64,000 nt of DNA from Micromonospora sp. RHAY321 (GTDB taxonomy: Bacteria > Actinomycetota > Actinomycetes > Mycobacteriales > Micromonosporaceae), in the NCBI RefSeq assembly GCF_023896955.1, contig NZ_JAMHIW010000003.1:186001-250000 (forward strand). The letters are read 5' to 3'. Below are positions 24,672 to 32,794 of this stretch, piece by piece. Each line of letters starts with the position of its first letter. Position 1 is the first letter of the stretch. Both the position numbers and the translations under genes were made by a program. The notes under the pieces were generated by a model. It ran no database searches and was not told where the DNA came from. It was given only the letters and a program-made list of their open reading frames with translations.

Positions 24672-25322
24672 ATCGCCACGGTCGCCGGTTCCGGCGGTTC
24701 GACGACCCAGGCTCAGCAGTTCGCCGAGTCGTACGTGACCGAGGATCTCGTCCTACGTACCGCCCGCAGCCTGGCCCACGAGGTGGGCCTCGAGGCGGTC
24801 ACCCCCGGCGCGGGAGCGGCACTGCGGCTGCTGGCCGCGGCCGGCAACGCCCGGGCGGTGGTGGAGATCGGCACCGGCACCGGCGTCAGCGGCGTCTGGC
24901 TGCTGCGCGGCATGCGCGCCGACGGCGTGCTCACCACCATCGACGTGGAGGTGGAGCACCAGCGGATCGCCCGGCGGATCTTCACCGAGGCGGGCTTCGC
25001 CGCCGGCCGCACCCGGATCATCACCGGTCGCGCGCTGGACGTGCTGCCCCGGCTCGCCGACGGTGCGTACGACCTGGTCTTCGTGGACGCCGAAGCGACC
25101 GGCTTCCACGCCTGCGTGGAGGCCGCGCTGCGACTGTTGCGCCCCGGGGGTGTGCTGGCGCTCAACGGCATGCTGGCCGGCGGCCGGATCGCTGACCCGG
25201 CCGCCCGCGACGCGGAGACGGTGACCGTCCGCGAGACGATCAAGGCGGTCCGGGAGTCGGAGCACTGGATTCCCGCGCTGCTCCCGGTCGGCCACGGGGT
25301 GCTCGCGGCGGTGAAGTGCTGA
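24672..25322 (+). CDS. SAM-dependent O-methyltransferase (Rv1220c type), possible AUC start
   Basis: About 216 residues with the SAM-binding EIGTGTGVSGVWLLRGM, the acidic end of strand 2 (LTTIDVEVEHQ), FVDAEATGFHACVEAALRLL and LRPGGVLALNGML, matching the catechol O-methyltransferase-like family adjoining htrA in actinomycetes. No ATG, GTG or TTG starts the fold: a perfect GGAGG (24661-24665) is followed six bases later by ATC (24672), giving I/M-A-T-V-A-G. The nearest upstream in-frame ATG is 24540 and would add 44 Pro/His/Arg-rich residues unlike the family. The start is therefore uncertain, the enzyme is not. Divergent from htrA. Confidence 0.8.
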   Translation: MATVAGSGGSTTQAQQFAESYVTEDLVLRTARSLAHEVGLEAVTPGAGAALRLLAAAGNARAVVEIGTGTGVSGVWLLRGMRADGVLTTIDVEVEHQRIARRIFTEAGFAAGRTRIITGRALDVLPRLADGAYDLVFVDAEATGFHACVEAALRLLRPGGVLALNGMLAGGRIADPAARDAETVTVRETIKAVRESEHWIPALLPVGHGVLAAVKC

Positions 25323-25328
25323 CCCCGG

Positions 25329-26804
25329 TCAGTTGACGCTGGCCAGCCAACGCAGCAGCGAGCGCACGCCCCAGCCGGTCGCGCCGCGGCTGACCTCGGC
25401 GTGGTCGCCGTCCGCCCACGACGGTGCCGACATGTCCAGGTGCAGCCAGCGGTCCCGCAGCTCGCCGGTGAACTCGCGCAGGTAGAGCGCGGCCAGCACC
25501 GACCCGGCGCCCTGCGTCGGCGCGCTGTACAGGTCGGCGACCTCGCTGCCCAGGTACTCGACGTAGTCGGTGTGCAGCGGCATCCGCCAGGCCGCCTCGC
25601 CGGCCGCCTCGGCCGCGGCCAGCACGTCGGCGGCCAGCCTGTCGTTCTCGCTGTACAGGGCGGCGGTGCGCTTGCCCAGTGCCACCGCGTTGGCACCGGT
25701 GAGGGTCGCCAGGTCGAGCAGCAGGTCCGGCGCGAGCTGGTCCACCGCGTACGCCAGCGCGTCGGCGAGGACCAGCCGGCCCTCGGCGTCGGAGTTGGTC
25801 GTCTCGCTGGTCGTCCCGCCGTAGTGCCGGATGACGTCGCCGGGACGGAACGCCGACCCGCTCACCATGTTCTCGGCGAGCGGGGCCAGCGTGGTGATCC
25901 GGACGGGCAGCCGCAACGCGGCGGCGCCGAGGGTGGCGGCGACGACGGCCGCCGCGCCGGCCATGTCCTTGCGCATCAGCTTCATCGCCGGCACCGGCTT
26001 GATCGAGATGCCGCCGGTGTCGAACGTGATGCCCTTACCGATCAGCACCACATGGGTACGCGCGTCGGCCGGACGCCAGTCCAGCTCGACGAGGCGTGGG
26101 CCGCTGGCCGAGCCACCGCCCACGGCGAGGATCCCGCCGAAGCCCTCGGCGGCCAGCTCGGCCGGACCACGCACCCGCAGGTGCAGGTCGGGCAGGTCCG
26201 CCGCGGCGGAGGCCACCTGGTCGGCGAACCACTCCGGGTTCTTCACCGAGGACGGGGTGTTGGTCAGGTCGCGGGCGAGGTGGGTCATCGCGGCGGTCGT
26301 CCGAGCCGTGGCGACGGTGCTCTCCTGCGCGGCCGGGTCGGCAAGCAGCAGATCGACCTCGCTGAGCGCGGGCGCGTCTCCGGCCTCGGTCAGGCGGAAC
26401 CGGTACGAGGCGAGCAGCAGGCCCTCGGTCAGCCCGCGGACGGCGGCCGGGCTCACGTCGACCGGCAGCGCAATAGTGATGTGCGTCTCATCTGCGGCGG
26501 AGCGGGCCAGAGCGGCCCCAGCGGTCCGCCAGGCCGCCTCCCCACCGTCGCCGATGCCGAGCAGCACCAGCCGGCCGGGAGTACGCCCGGGGCGCAACTG
26601 GGTGCGGATCTCTCCGGCTCGACCGCTCAGCCGGGCGACCGGCGCCAGCGCCGCGGCCTCCTCGGCGGTGCCGTCCGGAGGCGCCACGGCGGTGGGCACC
26701 GTCTCGGCCGGGGCGTCGCCGCCGGCTGCCGGATCGGCGGGACGGACAGGCAGGACGAGGACGTCGAGCCGGTCGGGCTCGGCGATCGGGCGGATGGCGA
26801 GCAC
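25329..26804 (-). CDS. pepA: Leucyl aminopeptidase (M17 family)
   Basis: A 491-residue M17 aminopeptidase. The C-terminal catalytic half has the zinc and active-site elements GKGITFDTGGISIKP, the MRKDMAGAA loop with the catalytic Lys/Arg region, MVSGSAFRPGDVI and the signature NSDAEGRLVLADAL. It removes N-terminal residues from peptides with two metal ions, in the cytoplasm, as a hexamer. The N-terminal half is the more variable macro-like domain. GTG 26804 (VLAIRPIAEP) is preferred; a GGAGG lies 11 bases upstream. The longer frame would add 42 unrelated residues. Confidence 0.92.
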   Translation of the reverse strand: MLAIRPIAEPDRLDVLVLPVRPADPAAGGDAPAETVPTAVAPPDGTAEEAAALAPVARLSGRAGEIRTQLRPGRTPGRLVLLGIGDGGEAAWRTAGAALARSAADETHITIALPVDVSPAAVRGLTEGLLLASYRFRLTEAGDAPALSEVDLLLADPAAQESTVATARTTAAMTHLARDLTNTPSSVKNPEWFADQVASAAADLPDLHLRVRGPAELAAEGFGGILAVGGGSASGPRLVELDWRPADARTHVVLIGKGITFDTGGISIKPVPAMKLMRKDMAGAAAVVAATLGAAALRLPVRITTLAPLAENMVSGSAFRPGDVIRHYGGTTSETTNSDAEGRLVLADALAYAVDQLAPDLLLDLATLTGANAVALGKRTAALYSENDRLAADVLAAAEAAGEAAWRMPLHTDYVEYLGSEVADLYSAPTQGAGSVLAALYLREFTGELRDRWLHLDMSAPSWADGDHAEVSRGATGWGVRSLLRWLASVN

Positions 26805-26871
26805 GCGGAACCGTACCTCCAGAAAAGTGTCGCGGAGCGGGACCCGACCCGCGTGTCCGCAGCGATGAAGA

Positions 26872-26904
26872 CCCTGAGCCACCGGCGATGCCGGTGGCTC
26901 AGGG
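26872..26904 (-). terminator. Second terminator after the DUF3117 gene
   Basis: A perfect 15-base inverted repeat (26872-26886 and 26890-26904) around the three-base loop GAT. On the minus strand it is the second of two hairpins behind the DUF3117 gene and before pepA. Confidence 0.85.
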
Positions 26905-26914
26905 ACTGAGGAAC

Positions 26915-26942
26915 GGTCCGGGCGGCGCATACCGCCCGGACC
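26915..26942 (-). terminator. First terminator after the DUF3117 gene
   Basis: GGTCCGGGCGG (26915-26925) pairs perfectly with CCGCCCGGACC (26932-26942) around the loop CGCATA, ten bases after the DUF3117 stop codon. Confidence 0.85.
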
Positions 26943-26951
26943 ACTCCTCGC

Positions 26952-27119
26952 TCAGCCGGCGGCTGCCTTCAACGCGTCACCGAGCGCGTTGGCCTCGTCG
27001 GGAGTCATCTCGACGACGAGCCGGCCACCGCCCTCCAGCGGGACCCGCATGACGATGCCCCGACCCTCCTTGGTGACTTCCAGCGGACCGTCGCCTGTCC
27101 GCGGCTTCATCGCCGCCAT
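26952..27119 (-). CDS. DUF3117 small conserved actinobacterial protein
   Basis: A 55-residue protein (MAAMKPRTGDGPLEVTKEGR start) strongly typical of DUF3117, continuing with IVMRVPLEGGGRLVVEMTPDEANALGDAL. It is found almost unchanged in most actinomycetes (Rv1211 in mycobacteria) and its function is unknown. The protein is a compact beta-hairpin plus helix without membrane segment. ATG 27119 has GGGGAGA seven bases upstream. Two tandem terminators follow, indicating a highly insulated, probably well expressed transcript. Confidence 0.92.
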   Translation of the reverse strand: MAAMKPRTGDGPLEVTKEGRGIVMRVPLEGGGRLVVEMTPDEANALGDALKAAAG

Positions 27120-27309
27120 GTTGTCTCCCCTCAGACCTACACCAGGGTCGGTGGGTTGCCCCACAGCCACTTCGTCACGACCACCCGCAACGGTCGCGGG
27201 GGTGTCGACCAACGATTTTCCCTGATGAACACCGCCGGACCCAAACCGGAGCAGCATTGATGTAACAGCATCTAGCTTATCTTGAGAAGGCCTGTCACAA
27301 TGTGCGGTC

Positions 27310-28128
27310 ATGCAGGCACGGTCGGCACTCTTCGACCTGTACGGCGACCACCTCCGACCGAGGGGTGGCCGGGCACCGGTCGCCGCCCTGGTCAAGCTGC
27401 TGGCGCCGTTGGGAATCGCGCCGCCGGCCGTTCGCACCGCCGTGTCCCGGATGGTGCGTCAGGGCTGGCTCGACCCGCTCCGGTTGGCGTCCGGACCGGG
27501 ATATTCGATCACACCGAAAGCCGCCCGACGACTGGACGAGGCGGCAGCCCGGATCTACCGCACCGGCCGGGTCAGCTGGGATGGGCGGTTCGATCTGCTC
27601 GTCCTGGAGGCGCCGGGCTCCCGGCGGGACCGGCAGCGACTCGCCGCGAACCTCAGCTTCCTCGGCTACGGCACCCTCGACGAGCAGACCTGGGTGGCCA
27701 CCCGGCCCGCCGAGGACGTCGACCTGCTGCTCGCCGAGGCCGGCGTCCGGTTCGAGCGGTTCACCGCCTCACACTTCTCCGGCACCCCGGGGGCGATGGG
27801 CGTGGTCCGCCGGGCCTGGAACCTGACCGAGATCGGTCGCGCCTACGAACGGTTCGTCGCCGACCAGCGCCCGCTGCTCGGCGCGGTCACCGTGCGCAGC
27901 ACCGACGAGGAGGCGTACGCGGCCCGGTTCCGGCTCGTGCACGCGTGGCGTACCTTCCTGTTCCGGGACCCGCAGCTACCTCCGGCGCTGCTGCCCGAGC
28001 GCTGGCCCGGCACCGCCGCGGCCAGTTTCTTCGACCGGCACGCGGCCCGCCTGCGTCCGGCCGCCGACCGTTACGTCGAGCAGTGCCTCGACGCCGGTAG
28101 CCGCATCGTCCGACAGAAGGGTCGTTAG
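27310..28128 (+). CDS. PaaX-family transcriptional regulator
   Basis: A 272-residue protein with the PaaX layout: N-terminal winged helix (SALFDLYGDHL, PPAVRTAVSRMVRQGWL as recognition region, GYSITPKAARRL), central Cas2-like domain (WDGRFDLLVLEAP) and C-terminal domain with YERFVADQRPLLG and FRLVHAWRTFLFRDPQLP. PaaX represses phenylacetate catabolism and is released by phenylacetyl-CoA. Here only one enoyl-CoA hydratase gene follows (three bases later), so the effector may be another acyl-CoA. Confidence 0.9.
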   Translation: MQARSALFDLYGDHLRPRGGRAPVAALVKLLAPLGIAPPAVRTAVSRMVRQGWLDPLRLASGPGYSITPKAARRLDEAAARIYRTGRVSWDGRFDLLVLEAPGSRRDRQRLAANLSFLGYGTLDEQTWVATRPAEDVDLLLAEAGVRFERFTASHFSGTPGAMGVVRRAWNLTEIGRAYERFVADQRPLLGAVTVRSTDEEAYAARFRLVHAWRTFLFRDPQLPPALLPERWPGTAAASFFDRHAARLRPAADRYVEQCLDAGSRIVRQKGR

Positions 28129-28131
28129 AAC

Positions 28132-28923
28132 GTGACCGAACCGTTGCTCGTCGACCGGACCGATGCCGTCGTCACCCTCACGCTGAACCGGCCGAAGGCC
28201 ATGAACGCGCTCGACGTGGCGCTCAAGGAGGCCCTGCGGGACGCGCTGGCCGAGCTGGAGACCGACCGGTCCTGCCGGGCTGTCGTGCTGGCCGGAGCGG
28301 GCGGGTCGTTCAGCGCCGGCCAGGACCTGCGCGAGCACGTGGCGACGCTGGAGAGCACCACGGGCAACCCGCTGGACACGGTGCGGGCGCACTACAACCC
28401 GATCGCCGCCCGGCTGGCCAACCTGCCCAAGCCCGTGGTGGCGGCCGTCCGCGGGATGGCCGCCGGGGCGGGCGCGTCGCTGGCCTTCCTCGCCGACATC
28501 CGGATCGGCGGACCGACCACGAGCTTCCTGATGGCCTTCGCCAAGGTGGGCCTCGCCGCCGACACCGGCGCCTCCTGGACGCTGCCCCGGCTGGTCGGCC
28601 ACGCCAAGGCGGTGGAACTGCTGATGCTGGCCGAGCCGGTCCGCGCCGAGGAGGCGTGCCGGCTGGGGCTGCTCAACAAGCTGACGGACGACGACGAGAA
28701 GGTGCTGCCGGCCGCGCAGGAACTCGCCGCCCGGCTCGCCGCCGGCCCGACCGTCGCGTACGGCGCGATCAAGCGGCAGCTCTCCATCGCCGACGCCGGC
28801 ACCCTCGCCGACGCGCTGGCCGCCGAGGCGCAGGCGCAGGCGATCTGCGGTGCGACGACCGACCACCGGGCGGCCACCCTCGCCTTCGTCGGCAAGCAGA
28901 AACCGGTCTTCGAGGGACACTGA
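28132..28923 (+). CDS. Enoyl-CoA hydratase/isomerase (PaaG-like)
   Basis: A 263-residue crotonase. LTLNRPKAMNALDVAL, the oxyanion-hole strand VVLAGAGGSFSAGQDL and AVRGMAAGAGASLAFLADI are clear. In the position of the second acidic residue it reads KVGLAADTGASWTLPRLVG, as in PaaB/PaaG-type isomerase-hydratases acting in phenylacetate breakdown. GTG 28132 overlaps closely with the PaaX stop (three-base gap), so regulator and enzyme form one operon. No other paa genes are present in the window. Confidence 0.88.
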   Translation: MTEPLLVDRTDAVVTLTLNRPKAMNALDVALKEALRDALAELETDRSCRAVVLAGAGGSFSAGQDLREHVATLESTTGNPLDTVRAHYNPIAARLANLPKPVVAAVRGMAAGAGASLAFLADIRIGGPTTSFLMAFAKVGLAADTGASWTLPRLVGHAKAVELLMLAEPVRAEEACRLGLLNKLTDDDEKVLPAAQELAARLAAGPTVAYGAIKRQLSIADAGTLADALAAEAQAQAICGATTDHRAATLAFVGKQKPVFEGH

Positions 28924-28982
28924 ACGCGATTCACACGCCGTCCTGACCGTCCTCGAACACGGGCCGCCTAGCGTCTGCCCAC

Positions 28983-30281
28983 ATGAGCGATCGTGAAGCG
29001 GTGGCGCACCTGCTGCGCCGGGCCACCTTCGGGCCCACCGCCGACGAGGTGGACGCGGCCGAACGCGCCGGACCGGCGGCGGCCCTGGACAACCTGCTCA
29101 CCCCGGTCCGCCCCGACCGGGGTGCGGCGGCCACCCCGCCGCCGGCACTGGGCACGGACCCGTACGCCCGGTTGACCGGCGAGTCCACCCGCGAGCAGCG
29201 GCAGCAGGCCAACGCCGAGCGCCGGGAACAGCTCCAGCGGCTGACCCTCTGGTGGCTGGACCGGATGGTGGCCGCCGAGGACGGGCTGACCGAGAAGCTC
29301 CTCTTCTTCTGGCACGGACACTGGGCAACCAGCGCGCAGAAGGTCAGATCCGCCCACCTGATGCTGGGTCAGTTGGAGACGCTGCGCCGCCACGGGCGCG
29401 GGCCACTGGGGCCGCTGATCGCCGCGATGGTGCGCGACCCGGCCCTGATCCTCTGGCTGGACGGGCAGAAGAACACCCGCAAGGCGCCGAACGAGAACCT
29501 GGCCCGCGAGCTGATGGAGCTGTTCACCCTCGGCATCGGCGGATACACCGAGGCCGACGTGAAGGCCGGCGCCCGGGCGCTGACCGGCTGGGTGGTGGAC
29601 CGGCGCAGCGGCGTCGCCCGCTTCGAGACCCGCCGGCACGACCCCGGGGAGAAGACCATCCTCGGGCGCAGTGGCCGGTTCGACGCCGAGGCGTACGCCG
29701 GCCTGCTGGCCACTCAACCCGCCGCGGTGGCGTTCGTGGCACGCCGGCTCTGGTTCCGCTACGCCGGCACCGATGTCCCGGCGCCGGCCGACCTGGCCGG
29801 CGCGGACACCGCCACCACCCTGCGCGCGCTCTTCTCGTCGACGGCCTTCGTGGCGACCCGGGGAACCCTCGTCAAGCAACCGGTGGAGTGGATGGTCGGC
29901 GCGCTGCGGCAGCTCGGCATCCGACCCTCCGCTCTGAACGAGCAGCAACGGAAACAACTGCTGGGTGGCCTGAACGCGCTGGACCAGGTGCCGCTGCGAC
30001 CGCCCAGCGTGGGCGGCTGGCCGGCCGGGGCCGCCTGGCTGACCACCTCGTCGTTGCAGGCCCGGCTCCGGATGGCCGGGATGCTGGCCGCCACCACGGC
30101 ACCGGCGGTGCTGGCCCGGCTGACCGCCGCGCCCACTGCCGGCCGGCCGGACGCCCTGGCCCGCCTGCTGGTCGTCGACGGCTGGGGTGCCCGGACCCGG
30201 GCGGCCCTGACGCCCCTGGCCGGCGAGCCCCGCAAGCTCCTGGCCGCCGGCCTGGTCAGCCCCGAGTACACCGTCAGCTGA
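28983..30281 (+). CDS. DUF1800 family protein
   Basis: A 432-residue protein beginning with the DUF1800 mark AVAHLLRRATFGPTADEVD. Further conserved blocks are LTLWWLDRMV, KLLFFWHGHWATS, NENLARELMELFTLGIGGYT, KAGARALTGW and VKQPVEWMVGALRQLG. No signal peptide is seen. The family is nearly always followed by a Tat-exported DUF1501 protein, as here (17 bases downstream). The pair has no established biochemical role. A plausible view is that they act together on an extracytoplasmic polymer, but this is inference. Confidence 0.9.
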   Translation: MSDREAVAHLLRRATFGPTADEVDAAERAGPAAALDNLLTPVRPDRGAAATPPPALGTDPYARLTGESTREQRQQANAERREQLQRLTLWWLDRMVAAEDGLTEKLLFFWHGHWATSAQKVRSAHLMLGQLETLRRHGRGPLGPLIAAMVRDPALILWLDGQKNTRKAPNENLARELMELFTLGIGGYTEADVKAGARALTGWVVDRRSGVARFETRRHDPGEKTILGRSGRFDAEAYAGLLATQPAAVAFVARRLWFRYAGTDVPAPADLAGADTATTLRALFSSTAFVATRGTLVKQPVEWMVGALRQLGIRPSALNEQQRKQLLGGLNALDQVPLRPPSVGGWPAGAAWLTTSSLQARLRMAGMLAATTAPAVLARLTAAPTAGRPDALARLLVVDGWGARTRAALTPLAGEPRKLLAAGLVSPEYTVS

Positions 30282-30297
30282 GCGGAGGAGTCGACCG

Positions 30298-31539
30298 ATG
30301 GACACCCTGACCCGACGGAGGTTCCTGCTCACCAGTGGGGTGGTCGGCGCGGGCGCGCTGGCCGCCGGGGCTGGCGCGTACAGCCTGCGGGACCTGCTGG
30401 ACACCGCCGGTGACCGCGATCCGCAGTCCCGCACGCTGGTGCTGGTCACCCTCTACGGCGGCAACGACGGTCTGAACACCGTCATCCCGGACGGCGACCC
30501 GGCCTACCGGGCGGCCCGCCCGGAGCTGGCGTACCCGGATGGCGAGGTGCGGCGGTTGGACGACGACTTCGGCCTCAACCCGGCCCTGGCCGGCCTGCAC
30601 CAGCGCTGGTCCGGCGGCGGGCTGGCGATCGTGCGCGGGGTCGGCTACCCGAAGCCCGACCGCAGTCACTTCCGGTCGATGGACATCTGGCACACCGCGC
30701 AGCCGGACCGGCCGGGCAACACCGGCTGGCTGGGTCGCTGGCTGGACCTGGCGGGCGGGGATCCCCGGCTGGCGGTCTCCTTCGAACCGGCGCTCCCGCC
30801 GCTGCTGGCGGGCGCGCGCAGCGCAGGCGCGGCGGTGCCCGTGACGGACCGGAAAGCGGCCAGGGGGTTGCCCGCCGAGACGCTGGCCGCGCTCGCCGCC
30901 GCCGAGGCGGGTGAGTCCGCCGCCCGGGGCCGGGCCGCCGCCTGCTTCGCCGACCTGCGATCCGTCGACGAGATGATCCGCCAGGTGCGTGACTCCGCCG
31001 ACGCGGACGCGGCGGACCCGGACGGCGAGCAGGCACCGGCGACGGCCACCGGCGGAGGCCGGACGCCGTTGGACGCGCAGTTGGATCTGGTCGCGCAGTG
31101 TGTGGAGGCCGGCGTGTCCACCCGGGTCTTCTCGGTGTCGCTGGGTGGCTTCGACACGCACGCCGACGAGAAGCAGTTGCAGGCCGTCCTGCTGGGTCAG
31201 CTGGACCGGGCGCTGACCGGGTTCGCCGACCGGATGAGCCGGACCGAGGCGGGGCGAAAGGTCGTGGTGGCGGTCTACTCGGAGTTCGGCCGCCGGGTCC
31301 GGGCCAACGCCTCGGACGGAACCGACCACGGCACCGCGTCGGACATGCTGCTGCTGGGGGCCGGGGTGCGCGGCGGCTGGCACGGAGCGGCACCCAGCCT
31401 CACCGACCTCGACGACGGCGACCTGAAGTACACCACCGACTTCCGGGACGTCTACGCCACGCTGCTGGAGCGGGTGCTGGACACCGATCCGGGCCCGGTG
31501 CTCGCCGACTGGCGGGGACGGCTGGCCGGGTTGTTCTAG
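30298..31539 (+). CDS. DUF1501 family protein with twin-arginine signal
   Basis: A 413-residue protein with a Tat signal (TRRRFLLTSGVVGAGALAAG, residues 4-23) and the DUF1501 core: LVTLYGGNDGLNTVIP, VGYPKPDRSHFRSMDIWHTA, SLGGFDTHADEK, VVAVYSEFGRRV and TDHGTASDMLLLG. The fold is related to alkaline phosphatase/sulfatase, with His and Asp residues suggesting metal binding. It is exported folded through Tat. Its partner is the preceding DUF1800 gene. GGAGGAG lies before the ATG. The TAG stop is shared with the convergent gene via the palindrome CTAG. Confidence 0.9.
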   Translation: MDTLTRRRFLLTSGVVGAGALAAGAGAYSLRDLLDTAGDRDPQSRTLVLVTLYGGNDGLNTVIPDGDPAYRAARPELAYPDGEVRRLDDDFGLNPALAGLHQRWSGGGLAIVRGVGYPKPDRSHFRSMDIWHTAQPDRPGNTGWLGRWLDLAGGDPRLAVSFEPALPPLLAGARSAGAAVPVTDRKAARGLPAETLAALAAAEAGESAARGRAAACFADLRSVDEMIRQVRDSADADAADPDGEQAPATATGGGRTPLDAQLDLVAQCVEAGVSTRVFSVSLGGFDTHADEKQLQAVLLGQLDRALTGFADRMSRTEAGRKVVVAVYSEFGRRVRANASDGTDHGTASDMLLLGAGVRGGWHGAAPSLTDLDDGDLKYTTDFRDVYATLLERVLDTDPGPVLADWRGRLAGLF

Positions 31540-32159
31540 TCGTCCTCCTCCGGGTCCTGGTTGGCCTCGGCACCCAGGACGAACGCCTGCATGGCCAGCT
31601 CGTCCCCGGACGGCGACACGAAGGCGGGCAGCTCGCGCGGCCCCAGCTCCTGCACGTAGGACCAGAACAGCCGGACCGCCTCGGCCGGCGTGCCGGCCTC
31701 GATGGGCAGGTCGAGGCTGACCAGCCAGGTGCGCCGCGCCGGGGGCGGGCCGAGCCGGTCGGCCAGCGCCCGGAAGGCGGCCGGATCCAGCGCGGTGACC
31801 GGCCCGTCGAGCGTCAGCCGCTCGGCCGGCACCGGCTCGTCGAAGGCCCGCCGGGTGTACGCCACGACGAGCGTCCCGGGCTCGTTCGGGGACTGGGGGT
31901 CGTCGGGGTCTTCCCGGTGCCGCCGGCCCGGGGCGGTGACCCGGCCGAGCGCCACCAGCCGCAGCGGTGCGTCGGCCAGCACCGCCACCCGGTCACCGGG
32001 GCCCGGCCGGCCGACGTCGGTCAGCCCGGTCAACTCCAGCGCGTCGTGGTGCACGAGCCGCTCGGCCTCGTACCGTTCCGCCGGCAGCAGCACGGCCCAG
32101 GTGCCCGTCCCGTCGGCGTGGCCGGCCTCGCCGGCCCGGTGCGCGGTCTCGGTCGTCAT
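31536..32159 (-). CDS. Hypothetical protein, 207 residues
   Basis: Soluble protein of 207 residues starting at ATG 32159. It contains a beta-rich first half (WAVLLPAERYEAERLVHHDA, RVAVLADAPLRLVALGRVT) reminiscent of EVE/PUA-like domains and a second part with TWLVSLDLPIEAGTPAEAVRLF. The C-terminus is acidic (EEDD). I do not recognise the family with certainty. It is 13 bases downstream of the tag gene on the same strand, suggesting co-transcription, and its stop codon is interlocked with that of the DUF1501 gene. Confidence 0.65.
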   Translation of the reverse strand: MTTETAHRAGEAGHADGTGTWAVLLPAERYEAERLVHHDALELTGLTDVGRPGPGDRVAVLADAPLRLVALGRVTAPGRRHREDPDDPQSPNEPGTLVVAYTRRAFDEPVPAERLTLDGPVTALDPAAFRALADRLGPPPARRTWLVSLDLPIEAGTPAEAVRLFWSYVQELGPRELPAFVSPSGDELAMQAFVLGAEANQDPEEDD

Positions 32160-32172
32160 GCCCGCAATCCCA

Positions 32173-32763
32173 TCACGCCGCCGCCGGGAGCGTGACGTGG
32201 CAGCCGACGATGTGATCGTCGACCATGCCGGTGGCCTGCATGAGCGCGTACGCGGTGGTCGGGCCGACGAACCGGAAGCCGCGCTTCTTGAGCGCCTTGG
32301 CCATCGCCGTCGACTCGGGGGTGATCGCCGCGAGCTCGGCGAACGAGGCGGGGCGCGCCGGCCGGGGCGCCGGGGCGAACGACCAGAGCAGCGCGGAGAG
32401 CCCGTCGGGCAGGTCCAGCGCCGCGCGGGCGTTGGCGATCGCCGCCTCGATCTTGGCCCGGTTGCGGACGATGCCAGCGTCGGCGAGCAGCCGGGTCACG
32501 TCGGCGTCGTCGTAGCCTGCGACGGTCGGGATCCGGAACTCGTCGAAGGCCAGCCGGAACGCCGGACGCTTGCGCAGGATGGTCAGCCAGGACAGGCCGG
32601 ACTGGAACGCCTCCAGGGTCATCCGCTCGTAGAGCGCGTCGTCGCCGCGCAGCGGCCGCCCCCACTCGGTGTCGTGGTAGACGGCGTAGTCCGGGGTGCT
32701 CGCCCCCCAGGCGCAGCGGGGCAGCCCGTCGGCGCCGATCACCAGGTCAGTCACCTCGTACAC
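32173..32763 (-). CDS. tag: DNA-3-methyladenine glycosylase I
   Basis: About 196 residues with the Tag zinc site: CAWGASTPDYAVYHDTEWG supplies Cys and His near the N-terminus, and DDHIVGCHV the second His/Cys pair. The helix with the active-site Glu is MTLEAFQSGLSWLTIL; RPAFRLAFDEF and RFVGPTTAYALMQATGMV are also typical. It removes 3-methyladenine from alkylated DNA. The start is ambiguous: GTG 32763 is used, with GTG 32784 and GTG 32754 in the same frame. Position between DUF3117-like and DivIVA-like genes resembles mycobacterial tagA. Confidence 0.9.
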   Translation of the reverse strand: MYEVTDLVIGADGLPRCAWGASTPDYAVYHDTEWGRPLRGDDALYERMTLEAFQSGLSWLTILRKRPAFRLAFDEFRIPTVAGYDDADVTRLLADAGIVRNRAKIEAAIANARAALDLPDGLSALLWSFAPAPRPARPASFAELAAITPESTAMAKALKKRGFRFVGPTTAYALMQATGMVDDHIVGCHVTLPAAA

Positions 32764-32794
32764 GCTAGGGCATCCCACCGACACGCCACCGGGG

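Noticed and set aside
27310..28923. PaaX plus enoyl-CoA hydratase as a phenylacetate catabolic cluster
   Set aside because: No paaABCDE, paaK or paaZ genes in the window; only a two-gene unit is supported.
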